Shown piece by piece: positions 8,031 through 16,950 of a DNA stretch of 64,000 bases. Below the pieces are notes generated by a model. That model worked only from the letters and a program-made list of their open reading frames with translations, did not search any database and had not been told where the DNA came from. The position numbers and the translations under genes are program-made. Each line of letters begins with the position of its first letter. Positions within the stretch are counted from its first letter, which is position 1. Origin of the DNA: Alphaproteobacteria bacterium (GTDB lineage Bacteria > Myxococcota_A > UBA796 > GCA-2862545); contig JACKET010000002.1 of assembly GCA_020632875.1 (NCBI GenBank), forward strand, positions 620,001 to 684,000, given 5' to 3'.

Positions 8031-9854
8031 TCATCGACACATCCCGGCCAACCGCGACATCCGCTCGATCCGCGCCTCGACCCCCGCGACCCAAACCTCC
8101 TCCGGCCCGAGCACCGTCACCCGCGCCGAAGCCCGCGTGACCCCCGTGTAGAGCAGCTCCCGCGTCACCAGCGGCGAGACCTCGCGCGGCAACACCAGCA
8201 CCACGTGCGCGTATTCGCTGCCCTGGCTCTTGTGGACCGTCGTCACGAACACCGTCTCGTGCTCCGGCAGGAGCGCCGGCGGCACCGCCCGCGGCTCGCC
8301 CTTCCGGGCCGTCTCGAACCACACCCGCAGGCTGTTCGGGTCGTCTGGCGAGCCCAGCACGACGCCCACGTCGCCGTTGTACAGCTTCAGGTCGTGGTCG
8401 TTCTTCGTGATCATCACCGGCCGGCCCGCGTACCAGTCCACCTCCGGGGGCACGCCGAGCTGCTGCCGGACCCTCGCCTCCAGGTGCGCGTTCAGCGAAT
8501 CCACCCCGAGCACACCGGCCCGATGGGCACCGAGCACCCGCAACGACCGCAGCAGGTCTAGCGCTTCGGTGGGCGTACTCGCCTTCGCCACGGCCAGGTA
8601 GGGCTCGAGGACGGCCGCCTCGACCTGGGCGAGCGCGCCCTCGGTGGACCGCTCCAGCGGCACGATGGCGACATCGGGCAGGTCTGCACGCATGAGGACG
8701 GCGAGCGCCCCCGGACCGTCGCCGGCGTTGACCTGCTGGGCGAGCTCCTCGATGCCGGCCTGGAAGCGCCAGGTGTAGGTGAGGATGGTGAGGGCGTCCC
8801 CCGCGGCGGGCTCGGCACCGGCGGCCTCCCGGCCCGACGGGTCACAGCCGGCCGCGACCCAGGCGTCGCGGAGCGTGCTGGAGACCGGACCCGAGCACGC
8901 CGCACAGAGGTCCGCGAAGACGCTGCCGATCTCGACGGAGGCGAGCTGGTCGGGGTCCCCGAGGAGCAGGATGCGCGCCCCCGGCGGTACGGCGTCGAGG
9001 AGCTTCGTCATGAGCGGGAGGTCCACCATGGATGCCTCGTCCACGATGAGCAGGTCGAGCGGCAGCGGGTCCTCGGCGCAGTGGCGGAACCGCGACCTGC
9101 CGGCCCAGCCGAGCATGCGGTGGATGGTGGACGCCTGCACGTCGAGCCCGGTGCGCAGGGACGCGGGTATCCACTCCTCCGCGCGCATCCGGATGGACTC
9201 GCTCATCCGCGCGGCGGCCTTGCCGGTGGGCGCGGCGAGGCGGATGCGGAGGGGGCGGCGGGTGCGCTCGGTCTCGAGCGTCTGGAGGAGGGCGAGGAGC
9301 TTGACCACCACGGCGGTCTTGCCGGTCCCAGGGCCGCCGGCGACCATCGCGAAGCCCCGGTAGGTCGCCGTAATCGCGGCGCGGAGCTGGAGCGCGGCCT
9401 TGGGGTCTCCGAAGTCGAGCTGGCGGAGGAGGTCCGCGAGGCGGGCGGCGTCGACCGGGCGGTTCGGCTCGGCGAGGCGGGTGCGGACGAGGGACGCGAG
9501 GCGGTCCTGGTAGGCCCAGGTGCGCTCGAGGTAGAGGTCGGTCCCGTCGAGGACGAGCGGCGCCGGGCGCTTGTCGGCAGGGGTGCGGACGAGGTCGGGC
9601 ACAGCGCGGAGGGCCGTGGCCCAGGCATCCGGAGCCGGCAGCGACGGGACCGGAGCGTCGGTACGTCGGGCGAGGCTCGTGGCGGCGCGGGTGAGGTCGA
9701 CGCCGACGTCCCCTTCGGAGATGGCGCGGGAGGCGAGGGCGGCGCCGAGGAGGACGGCGTCGTCGTCGGTGTGGGCGAGGCGGGCGAGGGCCTCGGCGAA
9801 CCGCGTGTCGAGCGGGCCGACGAGGCCGAGCTCGCGAAGGGTGGTGAGGGTCAC
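8031..9854 (-). CDS. recD: RecBCD exonuclease, RecD helicase subunit
   Basis: 607 residues from a GTG at 9854 that overlaps the recB stop (GTGA). It is the 5'-3' SF1B motor of RecBCD. Visible motifs are an N-terminal helical domain, Walker A GGPGTGKT near residue 170, Walker B LLIVDEASMVDL near 268 (followed by the LLLGDPDQLASVEIGSVFAD region) and the late motif FVTTVHKSQGSEYAHVVLVL near 535. The C-terminal part includes the usual SH3-like segment (GRPVMITKNDHDLKLYNGDV). Length and motif order match family norms. It is the third gene of the recC-recB-recD unit. Confidence 0.96.
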   Translation of the reverse strand: MTLTTLRELGLVGPLDTRFAEALARLAHTDDDAVLLGAALASRAISEGDVGVDLTRAATSLARRTDAPVPSLPAPDAWATALRAVPDLVRTPADKRPAPLVLDGTDLYLERTWAYQDRLASLVRTRLAEPNRPVDAARLADLLRQLDFGDPKAALQLRAAITATYRGFAMVAGGPGTGKTAVVVKLLALLQTLETERTRRPLRIRLAAPTGKAAARMSESIRMRAEEWIPASLRTGLDVQASTIHRMLGWAGRSRFRHCAEDPLPLDLLIVDEASMVDLPLMTKLLDAVPPGARILLLGDPDQLASVEIGSVFADLCAACSGPVSSTLRDAWVAAGCDPSGREAAGAEPAAGDALTILTYTWRFQAGIEELAQQVNAGDGPGALAVLMRADLPDVAIVPLERSTEGALAQVEAAVLEPYLAVAKASTPTEALDLLRSLRVLGAHRAGVLGVDSLNAHLEARVRQQLGVPPEVDWYAGRPVMITKNDHDLKLYNGDVGVVLGSPDDPNSLRVWFETARKGEPRAVPPALLPEHETVFVTTVHKSQGSEYAHVVLVLPREVSPLVTRELLYTGVTRASARVTVLGPEEVWVAGVEARIERMSRLAGMCR

Positions 9855-12800
9855 GCGGCACCTCCGAGCGCGTCGTCGAGGGCCTGGAGCAGCGCGGGCG
9901 GCGGTCGGTCGAAGAACACGCCGTGGCCGGGCCGCGCGGGGCTCATGCCGCGGAGGAAGAGGTAGGCGACGCCGCCGAAGTCCCGCTCCACATCGAAGCC
10001 CGGGATGCGGGCGCGGAGCAGGCGGACCAGCGCGACGGCGTAGAGGTGGTACTGCAGCGGGTAGAGCGCGTGCATCATCGGCTCGGCGAGCGCGTCGGGT
10101 GCGTAGTCCGCCCAGTCCGGGCCGAGGCGGTTGGTCTTGTAGTCCGCGAGGTACCAGCGGCCCTCGTGCCGGAAGACGAGGTCGATGCTCCCGGTGAGGA
10201 AGCCGCGCGCGGGGACGAACGCGAGCCGGCGTACGTGCTCCCGCCACCGGTCGTCGAGGCCGGGCCCGAGGGGCCCGTCGAAGGCCTTCGCGAGCCGACG
10301 GGTGGTGAGGAGGTCCGCGCCCCCGTCGAGCCCGCCGAGGAGCGGGAGATGGAAGTCGAGCTCGGCCCAGCGGTCCTCGGGGGCGAGGTGCGCGAGCGCG
10401 AAGCCGTCCGGGAGGAGCGGGGCGTGGAGCGCATCCGCGATGGCATCGGTGACGGAGGGCTCCCAGGCGGCGGGGAGGTTGTTCGCGACGAGGCCGGTGG
10501 CGACGAGGGGCTTCAGGCCGGCCGCTCCGGCGCGGAAGTCGTGGTGCTCGAGGGCTGCGTGCACGAGGTTCCCGAAGCGTGCGCTGCCGGGGATGTCGGT
10601 GAGGGGGACCGGATCCGAGCCGGGCACGACGGGCTCGGGGACCTCCTCGTCCGAGTCGTGGTCGACCTCGGGCCGCGGGTCGAGCGGGGAGACCGCGCGG
10701 GTGAGGCCGGTGAAGCTCGTCCGGCGCCACCAGGTGTCCGGCGGAGTGGGGCGATCCAGCGTCCCGGCGGCGAGGGGGCGCGTGTCGGGGGCGGAGGGCT
10801 CCCAGCGCTCGCGGTGCTCGGAGTCTTTCCAGTCGGCGAGGTCCCAGTCGATGCCGGAGTGCTTCGCGAGCGCGGTGAGGTCGGACTCGAGCCGGTCCTC
10901 GCGCGGGTTGTCCTTGAACCACTTCAGGCGATCCCAGACCTCTCGCGACCAGCGGTCCTCCCGGCTGCCCATGAAGCCGCGCTGGTCGATGAGCCACGCG
11001 AGGGCTGCCCGTTCCCCACCGGCGCCGTGGTAGAGCACGCAGCGGTGCTCCGCGCGGGTGAGCGCGACGTAGATCAGGCGGAGGTCCTCGGCGAAGCCGT
11101 CCTCCCGCCGTCGGTCGAGCAGGGCCGCGTGCTGGGGGGAGCCGAGGTCGAGACGGCGACAGCCCGGGTGGTCGGGGTCGTCGACGACGAGGTTCTCCTC
11201 GTCCAGCCCGGACAGCCAGGACCCACCGAACAGCCACGGCGCCCACACCAGCGGGTACTGCAGCCCCTTGGCGCTGTGGACGGTGGCGCACTGGACGGCG
11301 GCGGCATCGGTCTCGACGCGGAGGGAGGCGTCCTCGGGGTCGAGTCCCGGACCGCCGGCTTCGAGCCAGGTGAGGAGGGCGGACTGGCTCGCGCGACGCT
11401 CGATCTCCACGCGCTGGAGGAGCTCTCCGAGGTGGCGGAGGTTCGTGAGCGAGCGTTCCCGCCCCTGGGAGAGGAGGCGCTGAGAGACACCGCCCTCGTC
11501 GAGCAGGGCGCGGACGACGGCGAGGATGCCGTGCTCCTCCCAGAGGCTCCGCCAGCGCCGGAAGCGGCCGGAGACCTCGACCCACCGGGCGTCCTGGCCC
11601 TGCATCGACACGAGCTCGGCAGCGGTGGTCCCCATGAGGTCGGTGAGCAGCGCCCGGCGCACGAGGTCCGTCCGGAGCGGCTCGTTCACGGCCCGGAGCA
11701 CGTGGACGAGGTCGCCCTGCTCGGCAGAATCGAGGACCGACGCGTCGGAGCGCACGGTCGCCGGGACCCCGCGCGCGATGAGGGCGCGGGCGACCTCGCG
11801 GGCCTGGTCGTTGGAGCGGGTGAGCACCGCGCAGTCGCCGGGGCCGATGGGCCGCTCGCCGTCCTTGGTCTGGATGCGTCCGTTGCGCTTCAGCTCCCGG
11901 ACCACGTCGTTGGCCACCATCTTCGGGAGGCGGGTCTCGCGGTCGTACTTCTCGATCCACCTGTACTGCCAGAGCTTCCGGCCGACGCGGGACAGCAGAC
12001 GCACGTGCAGCGGGGGACGGCTGTCGCCGACCATCCGGCTGGCGGGCTTCGCCGACTCCACTTCGGGGTACTCGATGTCCGGGTCGAACATCGGGGCCTT
12101 CATGATCTCTCGGGCGAACAGGTGGTTCACCGCCTTCACGAGGTCGTCGTCGGTGCGGTGGTTGTGCGCGAGTGAGGGGAGCCTGGTGCAGGCGCTCTCG
12201 GCGCGGCGGTAGGTCGAGAAGTCGGCCCCTCGGAAGCGGTAGATGGCCTGCTTCGGGTCGCCCACGAGGAACAGCCGGTCCCCGAAGAGGAGGCGGAAGA
12301 TGTCCCACTGGCAGGGGTCGGTGTCCTGGAACTCGTCCACCATCGCGGCGTCGTAACGGCGGCGGACGGCGTCGCGGAGGCGGTCGAGCCTCTGGTCCAG
12401 GAGGGGCTCCTGCACGTGACGGAGCAGCGAGTCGAAGGTGAGGGCGTTCCGCTGCCGGAGGAGCGCGTCTACACGGGCCCGGGAGGCCCGGACGATCTCG
12501 TGCTTCAACGACAGCTTCCAGTCGCGGAGCTGCGGCTCCAGCTTCCGCTTCTCGTCCGCGAGGGCCTGCAGCGCGTCGCAGAGCGGGTGGCTCGGCGTGG
12601 TCTGCCCCTGGACCGTGCAGAGGCGGAGGAAGTCGTAGGTGAGCTCGGACACGTGCTCGGGGAGGGCCTTCCCGGGGACCGGGTCGGTATCGAGCCAGCC
12701 GGGGAGCGCTTCGAGGTGCTTGCCCATCCGGTTGGCGGTGATGGCGGCGGTGATGCCCTTCGCAGAGTCCCGCCGGCTGTGGATGGTGGGGCTCTTCGCA

Positions 12801-13507
12801 ACGGTGCCGACGAGCGTGTCGCCGTGGTCCTCCACCGCGCGGTGCGCGGCCCGGAGGAGGTCGAACCAGGGGCCGAGGTCGACGGGCTCGGGCGTCCCCG
12901 GGTCGTCGGGAGCGATGATCAGGCTCGGGTCGGCGGCCTTCTTCGCGACGTCCCGCATGACCTTCCGGGTGATTCCGAGGGCGTGGAAGCTGGTCAGCGT
13001 CGCGACCGGCGCGTCGTGGGTGTGGCGGAGCCAGAAGTCGTCCACCACGGCCTCGAAGAGGGGGTCGGTGCTCCCGAGCATCTCCGTCGCGAAGGGGGCG
13101 CCCGCTTCGAACGCGGCCTCGGTGAGGACCCGCGCGCAGAAGCCGTGGATGGTGGTGATGCAGCAGGTGTCGAACGCCACGAGGGTCTGCCAGGCGCGCT
13201 CCGCCTTCTCTTCCGCCGTCCTGTCGGCGACCCTTGCCTTCACCCAGGTGCCGATGGACTCGTCCGGCTCCTTCCAGGTCTCCCCCGCGAGGAGGCGCAA
13301 CAGCCCCTCCCGCGCCTGGACGAACCGCTCGCGGATCCGGTCCCGGAGCTCTCCCGCGGCGGCCTCGGTGAAGGTGACGACGACGACGCGGCGCAGGTCC
13401 TGCCCCTCGTCGAGCACCAGATCGCGGAGGAGGTCGACGATGCGGAACGTCTTGCCCGTGCCCGCGCTCGCGGGGAGGAGGGTGGTCTCGTGGGGGATGG
13501 CGCTCAT
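9851..13507 (-). CDS. recB: RecBCD exonuclease, RecB helicase-nuclease subunit
   Basis: 1218 residues; the ATG at 13507 overlaps the recC stop as ATGA. It is the 3'-5' UvrD-family motor and the nuclease of RecBCD. Motifs are Walker A at residues 13-20 (ASAGTGKT), motif Ia VVVTFTEAAAGELRDRI, Walker B MVDEFQDTDPCQWDIF near 387, motif III LVGDPKQAIYRFRGADFSTY, motif V ATVHSAKGLQYPLVWAPWLF and motif VI LIYVALTRAEHRC. The C-terminal RecB nuclease site is intact: GSIDLVFRHEGRWYLADYKTN around residues 1100-1122, with the Asp and Asp-x-Lys expected for catalysis. The enzyme should therefore be active in double-strand-break resection and degradation of linear DNA. Confidence 0.97.
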   Translation of the reverse strand: MSAIPHETTLLPASAGTGKTFRIVDLLRDLVLDEGQDLRRVVVVTFTEAAAGELRDRIRERFVQAREGLLRLLAGETWKEPDESIGTWVKARVADRTAEEKAERAWQTLVAFDTCCITTIHGFCARVLTEAAFEAGAPFATEMLGSTDPLFEAVVDDFWLRHTHDAPVATLTSFHALGITRKVMRDVAKKAADPSLIIAPDDPGTPEPVDLGPWFDLLRAAHRAVEDHGDTLVGTVAKSPTIHSRRDSAKGITAAITANRMGKHLEALPGWLDTDPVPGKALPEHVSELTYDFLRLCTVQGQTTPSHPLCDALQALADEKRKLEPQLRDWKLSLKHEIVRASRARVDALLRQRNALTFDSLLRHVQEPLLDQRLDRLRDAVRRRYDAAMVDEFQDTDPCQWDIFRLLFGDRLFLVGDPKQAIYRFRGADFSTYRRAESACTRLPSLAHNHRTDDDLVKAVNHLFAREIMKAPMFDPDIEYPEVESAKPASRMVGDSRPPLHVRLLSRVGRKLWQYRWIEKYDRETRLPKMVANDVVRELKRNGRIQTKDGERPIGPGDCAVLTRSNDQAREVARALIARGVPATVRSDASVLDSAEQGDLVHVLRAVNEPLRTDLVRRALLTDLMGTTAAELVSMQGQDARWVEVSGRFRRWRSLWEEHGILAVVRALLDEGGVSQRLLSQGRERSLTNLRHLGELLQRVEIERRASQSALLTWLEAGGPGLDPEDASLRVETDAAAVQCATVHSAKGLQYPLVWAPWLFGGSWLSGLDEENLVVDDPDHPGCRRLDLGSPQHAALLDRRREDGFAEDLRLIYVALTRAEHRCVLYHGAGGERAALAWLIDQRGFMGSREDRWSREVWDRLKWFKDNPREDRLESDLTALAKHSGIDWDLADWKDSEHRERWEPSAPDTRPLAAGTLDRPTPPDTWWRRTSFTGLTRAVSPLDPRPEVDHDSDEEVPEPVVPGSDPVPLTDIPGSARFGNLVHAALEHHDFRAGAAGLKPLVATGLVANNLPAAWEPSVTDAIADALHAPLLPDGFALAHLAPEDRWAELDFHLPLLGGLDGGADLLTTRRLAKAFDGPLGPGLDDRWREHVRRLAFVPARGFLTGSIDLVFRHEGRWYLADYKTNRLGPDWADYAPDALAEPMMHALYPLQYHLYAVALVRLLRARIPGFDVERDFGGVAYLFLRGMSPARPGHGVFFDRPPPALLQALDDALGGAA

Positions 13508-16500
13508 GGCTGGAGATCCTCACGGACGGCCAACGCGGGCTCCCAGACCTGTCGGGCGAGCTCGAGCGGCTCGGGCTCGGCGCTCGGGAGGAGGCTGGCG
13601 AGGTCCGTCTTCGGGCTGAAGGGGCGGGCGTAGCCGAGGACCCAGCTGTCCACGAGCTTCTCGGCGTCCGACCTCCGGTCCCACATCCTCTTCTCGCCGT
13701 TGTGGGCGGACCACTCGTTGCCCGGGTCGGCGGCGTGGGCCTCCCATGCGTCGTGGGACACGTCCGCCCAGAACAGCAGCGGCGCGTTCAGGCCCGGCTC
13801 CACCCACAAGCAGAGCGTCTCGAGCGTCTTCATGGCCTCCTCGGGAGAGACCGGGCCGAACCAGACGCCGCCCCGGGGGCCGATGACGGTGGAGGTCCCG
13901 GACCAACCGCTCGCGTGGAGGGCGAGGTGGTGGATCCAGGCGTCGAGCTGGTGTCGGGGATGAACGCGCCCCGGGATCACCACGACCCGACCGACGGCGA
14001 AGAGGCGGTCCACCCGGCCGGAGAGGCGGATCGAGAGGTCGAGGTCCACGTCCAGCGGGGGGATGGGCTGTGAAAGATCCGGAGCGACATGACGAATCAG
14101 CCCAACGATCTCCTCGAGCGACGCCCCGAGCGCGACCTCGCCCGGCGTTCCGAGGGGCAGCGTCGCCCCGCGCCGGTGCCGACGCGCGACCGCCCCGTCG
14201 GGGTCGAGCGATTCGCCGGACAGCGCCGCCCGGAGCACCGCGTCGGAGAGCGACCACTGCTCGAGCGCGTCGAGGTCGAAGGGCAGGGCCGCAGACAGCT
14301 CCACCTCGTCCTCGAACAGGCGCAGGCCGAGCCTCCGGCGGACGAGCTGGGTCGGCGGGTGGCGCCAGAACCGCCAGAGCTCCGTCAGGGTGAGCTCTTT
14401 CGGCACGTCCGCGGGCGCACACGGCTCCAGCACGTCGGCGAACCGCTTCCGTGCTGCCTCCGGAGCCTCCCGGCCGGTCCGCCAGGCCTCCGCCGCTGCG
14501 GCCATGCGCCGGTCGTGGCTCCGCCCGTCCACGAACAGGTCCGGGGACCAGGGCTGGAGCGGGTGCTCCACCCGGATGCGCCTGCGGGCGTCCTCGTCCG
14601 TCACCATCGTCGACAGCGTCTCGAGGAGCTCCGCCACCGGGACCGCCAGGGGCAGCGTGCGCCCGGTGCGCTCGGAGCGGCCGGTGCAGGTGATCACCAC
14701 GTGGTCGCGGGCGCTGAGCAGGGCCTCGAGGAACAGCGCGCGGTCGTCGGCGCGGGCGTCGCGGTCGCCAGGACGGGGCTCGAGCGCCATCCGGTCGTAG
14801 CCCGGACGCGGCTGCACGCGTGGGTACTTCTCGTCGTCGATGCCGAGCATGCACACCACACGGAACGGAATCGAGCGCAGCGGCACGAGCTCGCACACCG
14901 TGATCGCCCCGCCCAGGAAGCCCTGGCCGGGCTCGCGGGCGGCGAACCGGTCGCCGAGCAGCGCGCGGATCGTGCGGAGGTCCACCGTGTCGGTGATGCC
15001 CGCATCCGACGCGTGCTCGGCGAGCTCGCTGAGCGTGTCGAGCACCTGCCGCTTCTGCCACGCCCGGTCGGACGTGTCGTCCAGCAGGCGGTCTGTCGCC
15101 GTCGCGATGCGCGCGAACCACGCCGCCGGCTCGCGGTCGGAGCCCAGCGCCTCGACTTCGGCCACCAGCGTCTCCGCGAAGTCCACCAGCCCGCCGAGGA
15201 CCGCGCGGTCGTCCTTCGCCTCCACCCCCGTGCCGGGAGCGTGCCCGAGAAGCTCCGCGTGGGTGGGATCCGCGAGCGCCTGGCCGAGCAGCAGCCGGTC
15301 GAGCGCGAAGCGCCACGTGAACCGGTCGTCCGGGGGGAGGTCGAGAGAGGCCCGATGCGCGGCGTCCCGCCCCCACCGCACGCCCGCTTCGACGAGCAGC
15401 TCGTGCGCGCGGGGCAGGCTCGCCGCGTCGAGGCCGAAGCGCTCCCGGACGGGGTCGAGCGCCAGCATCTCCATCACCGCAGGGGCTTCGAACCGGGAGT
15501 CCACGAGGTCGAGCAGCCGGAGCAGCGCCTCCGCGGCCTGGTTCTCGGACCGCACGCCGCGGTCGGCCATCCGGAAGGGCAGGGCGGGGAAGCCGGCGGG
15601 ATGGGCGCTCGCGTCCGTCCACCGCGGCGACCCGTCACCGAACACCGCTTCGACGAGCGGCGCGTACATCTCGACATCCGGGCTCATCACCACGATGTCG
15701 CGAGGCTGGAGCGTCGGGTCGTCGAGCAGGTCGAGCAGCACGTCACGGAGCGCCTGGACCTGGCGGAGCGGCGAGGTGCAGACATGGACCTGTACGGAAT
15801 TGTCCATGTCCTTCATGACGAATGGGCGGATCATGTTGTCGTGGAGGTCGGCCTGGAGCGCAGTGAGTAGCGTGGCTCGCTCGGGCGGCTCGCAGGGCAG
15901 CAGGTCGTGCACGACGTTCTGGCAGCGCAGGGCGGCGAGCTCGAAGTCGCGCGCGAGAGTGCCCATGCTCGCGAGGAGCGGGTGCGCTGGGCGGAGGCCG
16001 GGTCGGTCGAGCGCCCCGAGAAGATCCCGCTCGGGGATGTCGCGCCATTCGTTCGCAGCTTCCTCGAGCTTCACCCATGCGGCAGGGGAGGGGTGGAGCG
16101 CGAACAGGTGCAGCTCCCGGTCGCCGGCCAGGCGGGCCACGACCTTCAGGGTGAGCGGCGGGAGCGTCGTCACGCTGAACAGCAGCACGCGCCCGCGGGG
16201 CGCGGGGACCCTGGATGCGGTGGCGAGCCGGTCGGCCCAGGCCGTCAGGTGGGTGGCGCCGAGACGGGCTTCCACCGCGCGCCAGACGGGGGCTTCCCAG
16301 TCTTCGCCTTCGGTGGCGGACTGCCAGGCGTGGACGAGGTCGGGCCGGTACGTGCCGTAGGCCTGGAAGACACCCGCCAGGCGCTGGCAGAGCGTGACGA
16401 GGCGCAGGGTGTGCTCGGTGGGGCCCTCTGCGTCGAGATATGCGCGCACGGGTGCGAGCTGGGGCAGGTCGAGCAGGGCGGGAAGCGTCGCGAGCAGCGC

Positions 16501-16779
16501 CCAGAGCAGGCGCGGCTGGGCCCAGGCGCGGAAGTCGGCCGCCTCACCGAGGGCTTCGGCGGCGAGGCGCGCGACGAGCTCGTCGGGGCGGACGAACTCG
16601 ACGGCGCTGCAGATGCCGTTTTGTTGGGCGACCTGCATCGCGAGCCACTGCTCGAGCCCCCCGGAGTGGACGGCGAGGGTGTCGGTCGCCATCGGGTCGG
16701 CAGGCGGGATCGCGAGGATCGCGGCGAGCTTCGCGGCGAGGACTTCGGGGTGTGCGGAGCGGTGGACGACGAGGGGCAT
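13504..16779 (-). CDS. recC: RecBCD exonuclease, RecC subunit
   Basis: 1091 residues from the ATG at 16779; no strong ribosome site was seen. RecC scaffolds RecB and RecD and reads Chi. Family segments include HVCTSPLRQVQALRDVLLDL, then DIVVMSPDVEMYAPLVEAVF, FPALPFRMADRGVRSENQ and VCELVPLRSIPFRVVCMLGI. Walker motifs are absent, as expected for the inactive helicase fold of RecC. It is the first gene of the operon, and all three junctions overlap by 4 bp, so synthesis of the three subunits is probably coupled. The Chi sequence recognised cannot be inferred from this window. Confidence 0.96.
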   Translation of the reverse strand: MPLVVHRSAHPEVLAAKLAAILAIPPADPMATDTLAVHSGGLEQWLAMQVAQQNGICSAVEFVRPDELVARLAAEALGEAADFRAWAQPRLLWALLATLPALLDLPQLAPVRAYLDAEGPTEHTLRLVTLCQRLAGVFQAYGTYRPDLVHAWQSATEGEDWEAPVWRAVEARLGATHLTAWADRLATASRVPAPRGRVLLFSVTTLPPLTLKVVARLAGDRELHLFALHPSPAAWVKLEEAANEWRDIPERDLLGALDRPGLRPAHPLLASMGTLARDFELAALRCQNVVHDLLPCEPPERATLLTALQADLHDNMIRPFVMKDMDNSVQVHVCTSPLRQVQALRDVLLDLLDDPTLQPRDIVVMSPDVEMYAPLVEAVFGDGSPRWTDASAHPAGFPALPFRMADRGVRSENQAAEALLRLLDLVDSRFEAPAVMEMLALDPVRERFGLDAASLPRAHELLVEAGVRWGRDAAHRASLDLPPDDRFTWRFALDRLLLGQALADPTHAELLGHAPGTGVEAKDDRAVLGGLVDFAETLVAEVEALGSDREPAAWFARIATATDRLLDDTSDRAWQKRQVLDTLSELAEHASDAGITDTVDLRTIRALLGDRFAAREPGQGFLGGAITVCELVPLRSIPFRVVCMLGIDDEKYPRVQPRPGYDRMALEPRPGDRDARADDRALFLEALLSARDHVVITCTGRSERTGRTLPLAVPVAELLETLSTMVTDEDARRRIRVEHPLQPWSPDLFVDGRSHDRRMAAAAEAWRTGREAPEAARKRFADVLEPCAPADVPKELTLTELWRFWRHPPTQLVRRRLGLRLFEDEVELSAALPFDLDALEQWSLSDAVLRAALSGESLDPDGAVARRHRRGATLPLGTPGEVALGASLEEIVGLIRHVAPDLSQPIPPLDVDLDLSIRLSGRVDRLFAVGRVVVIPGRVHPRHQLDAWIHHLALHASGWSGTSTVIGPRGGVWFGPVSPEEAMKTLETLCLWVEPGLNAPLLFWADVSHDAWEAHAADPGNEWSAHNGEKRMWDRRSDAEKLVDSWVLGYARPFSPKTDLASLLPSAEPEPLELARQVWEPALAVREDLQP

Positions 16780-16950
16780 GGGCGACCATCGGGGGAGCGG
16801 GAGAGGTTACCCCGAGCGGAGTGTCCATGTTTCCCAGACCGGCGACAGGTCCACGCGATTGGCGCGTCGAGCTCCACGGGTGTTGCCTGAGTCGAAAGCG
16901 CCACGGCTCGATCGAGCGTCACCGGGCGGCGTTCGTCGTTGCGACACGAC

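Noticed and set aside
9855..13523. The 1830-codon minus-strand ORF continuing upstream of recD through recB
   Set aside because: Only its last 608 codons (from the GTG at 9854) are RecD; the rest is a shadow frame of recB rich in Arg and Pro.
13520..15622. Long minus- and plus-strand ORFs overlapping recC (for example 14089-15870 plus strand)
   Set aside because: Shadow frames of a high-GC gene; RecC motifs occur only in the frame 13504-16779.
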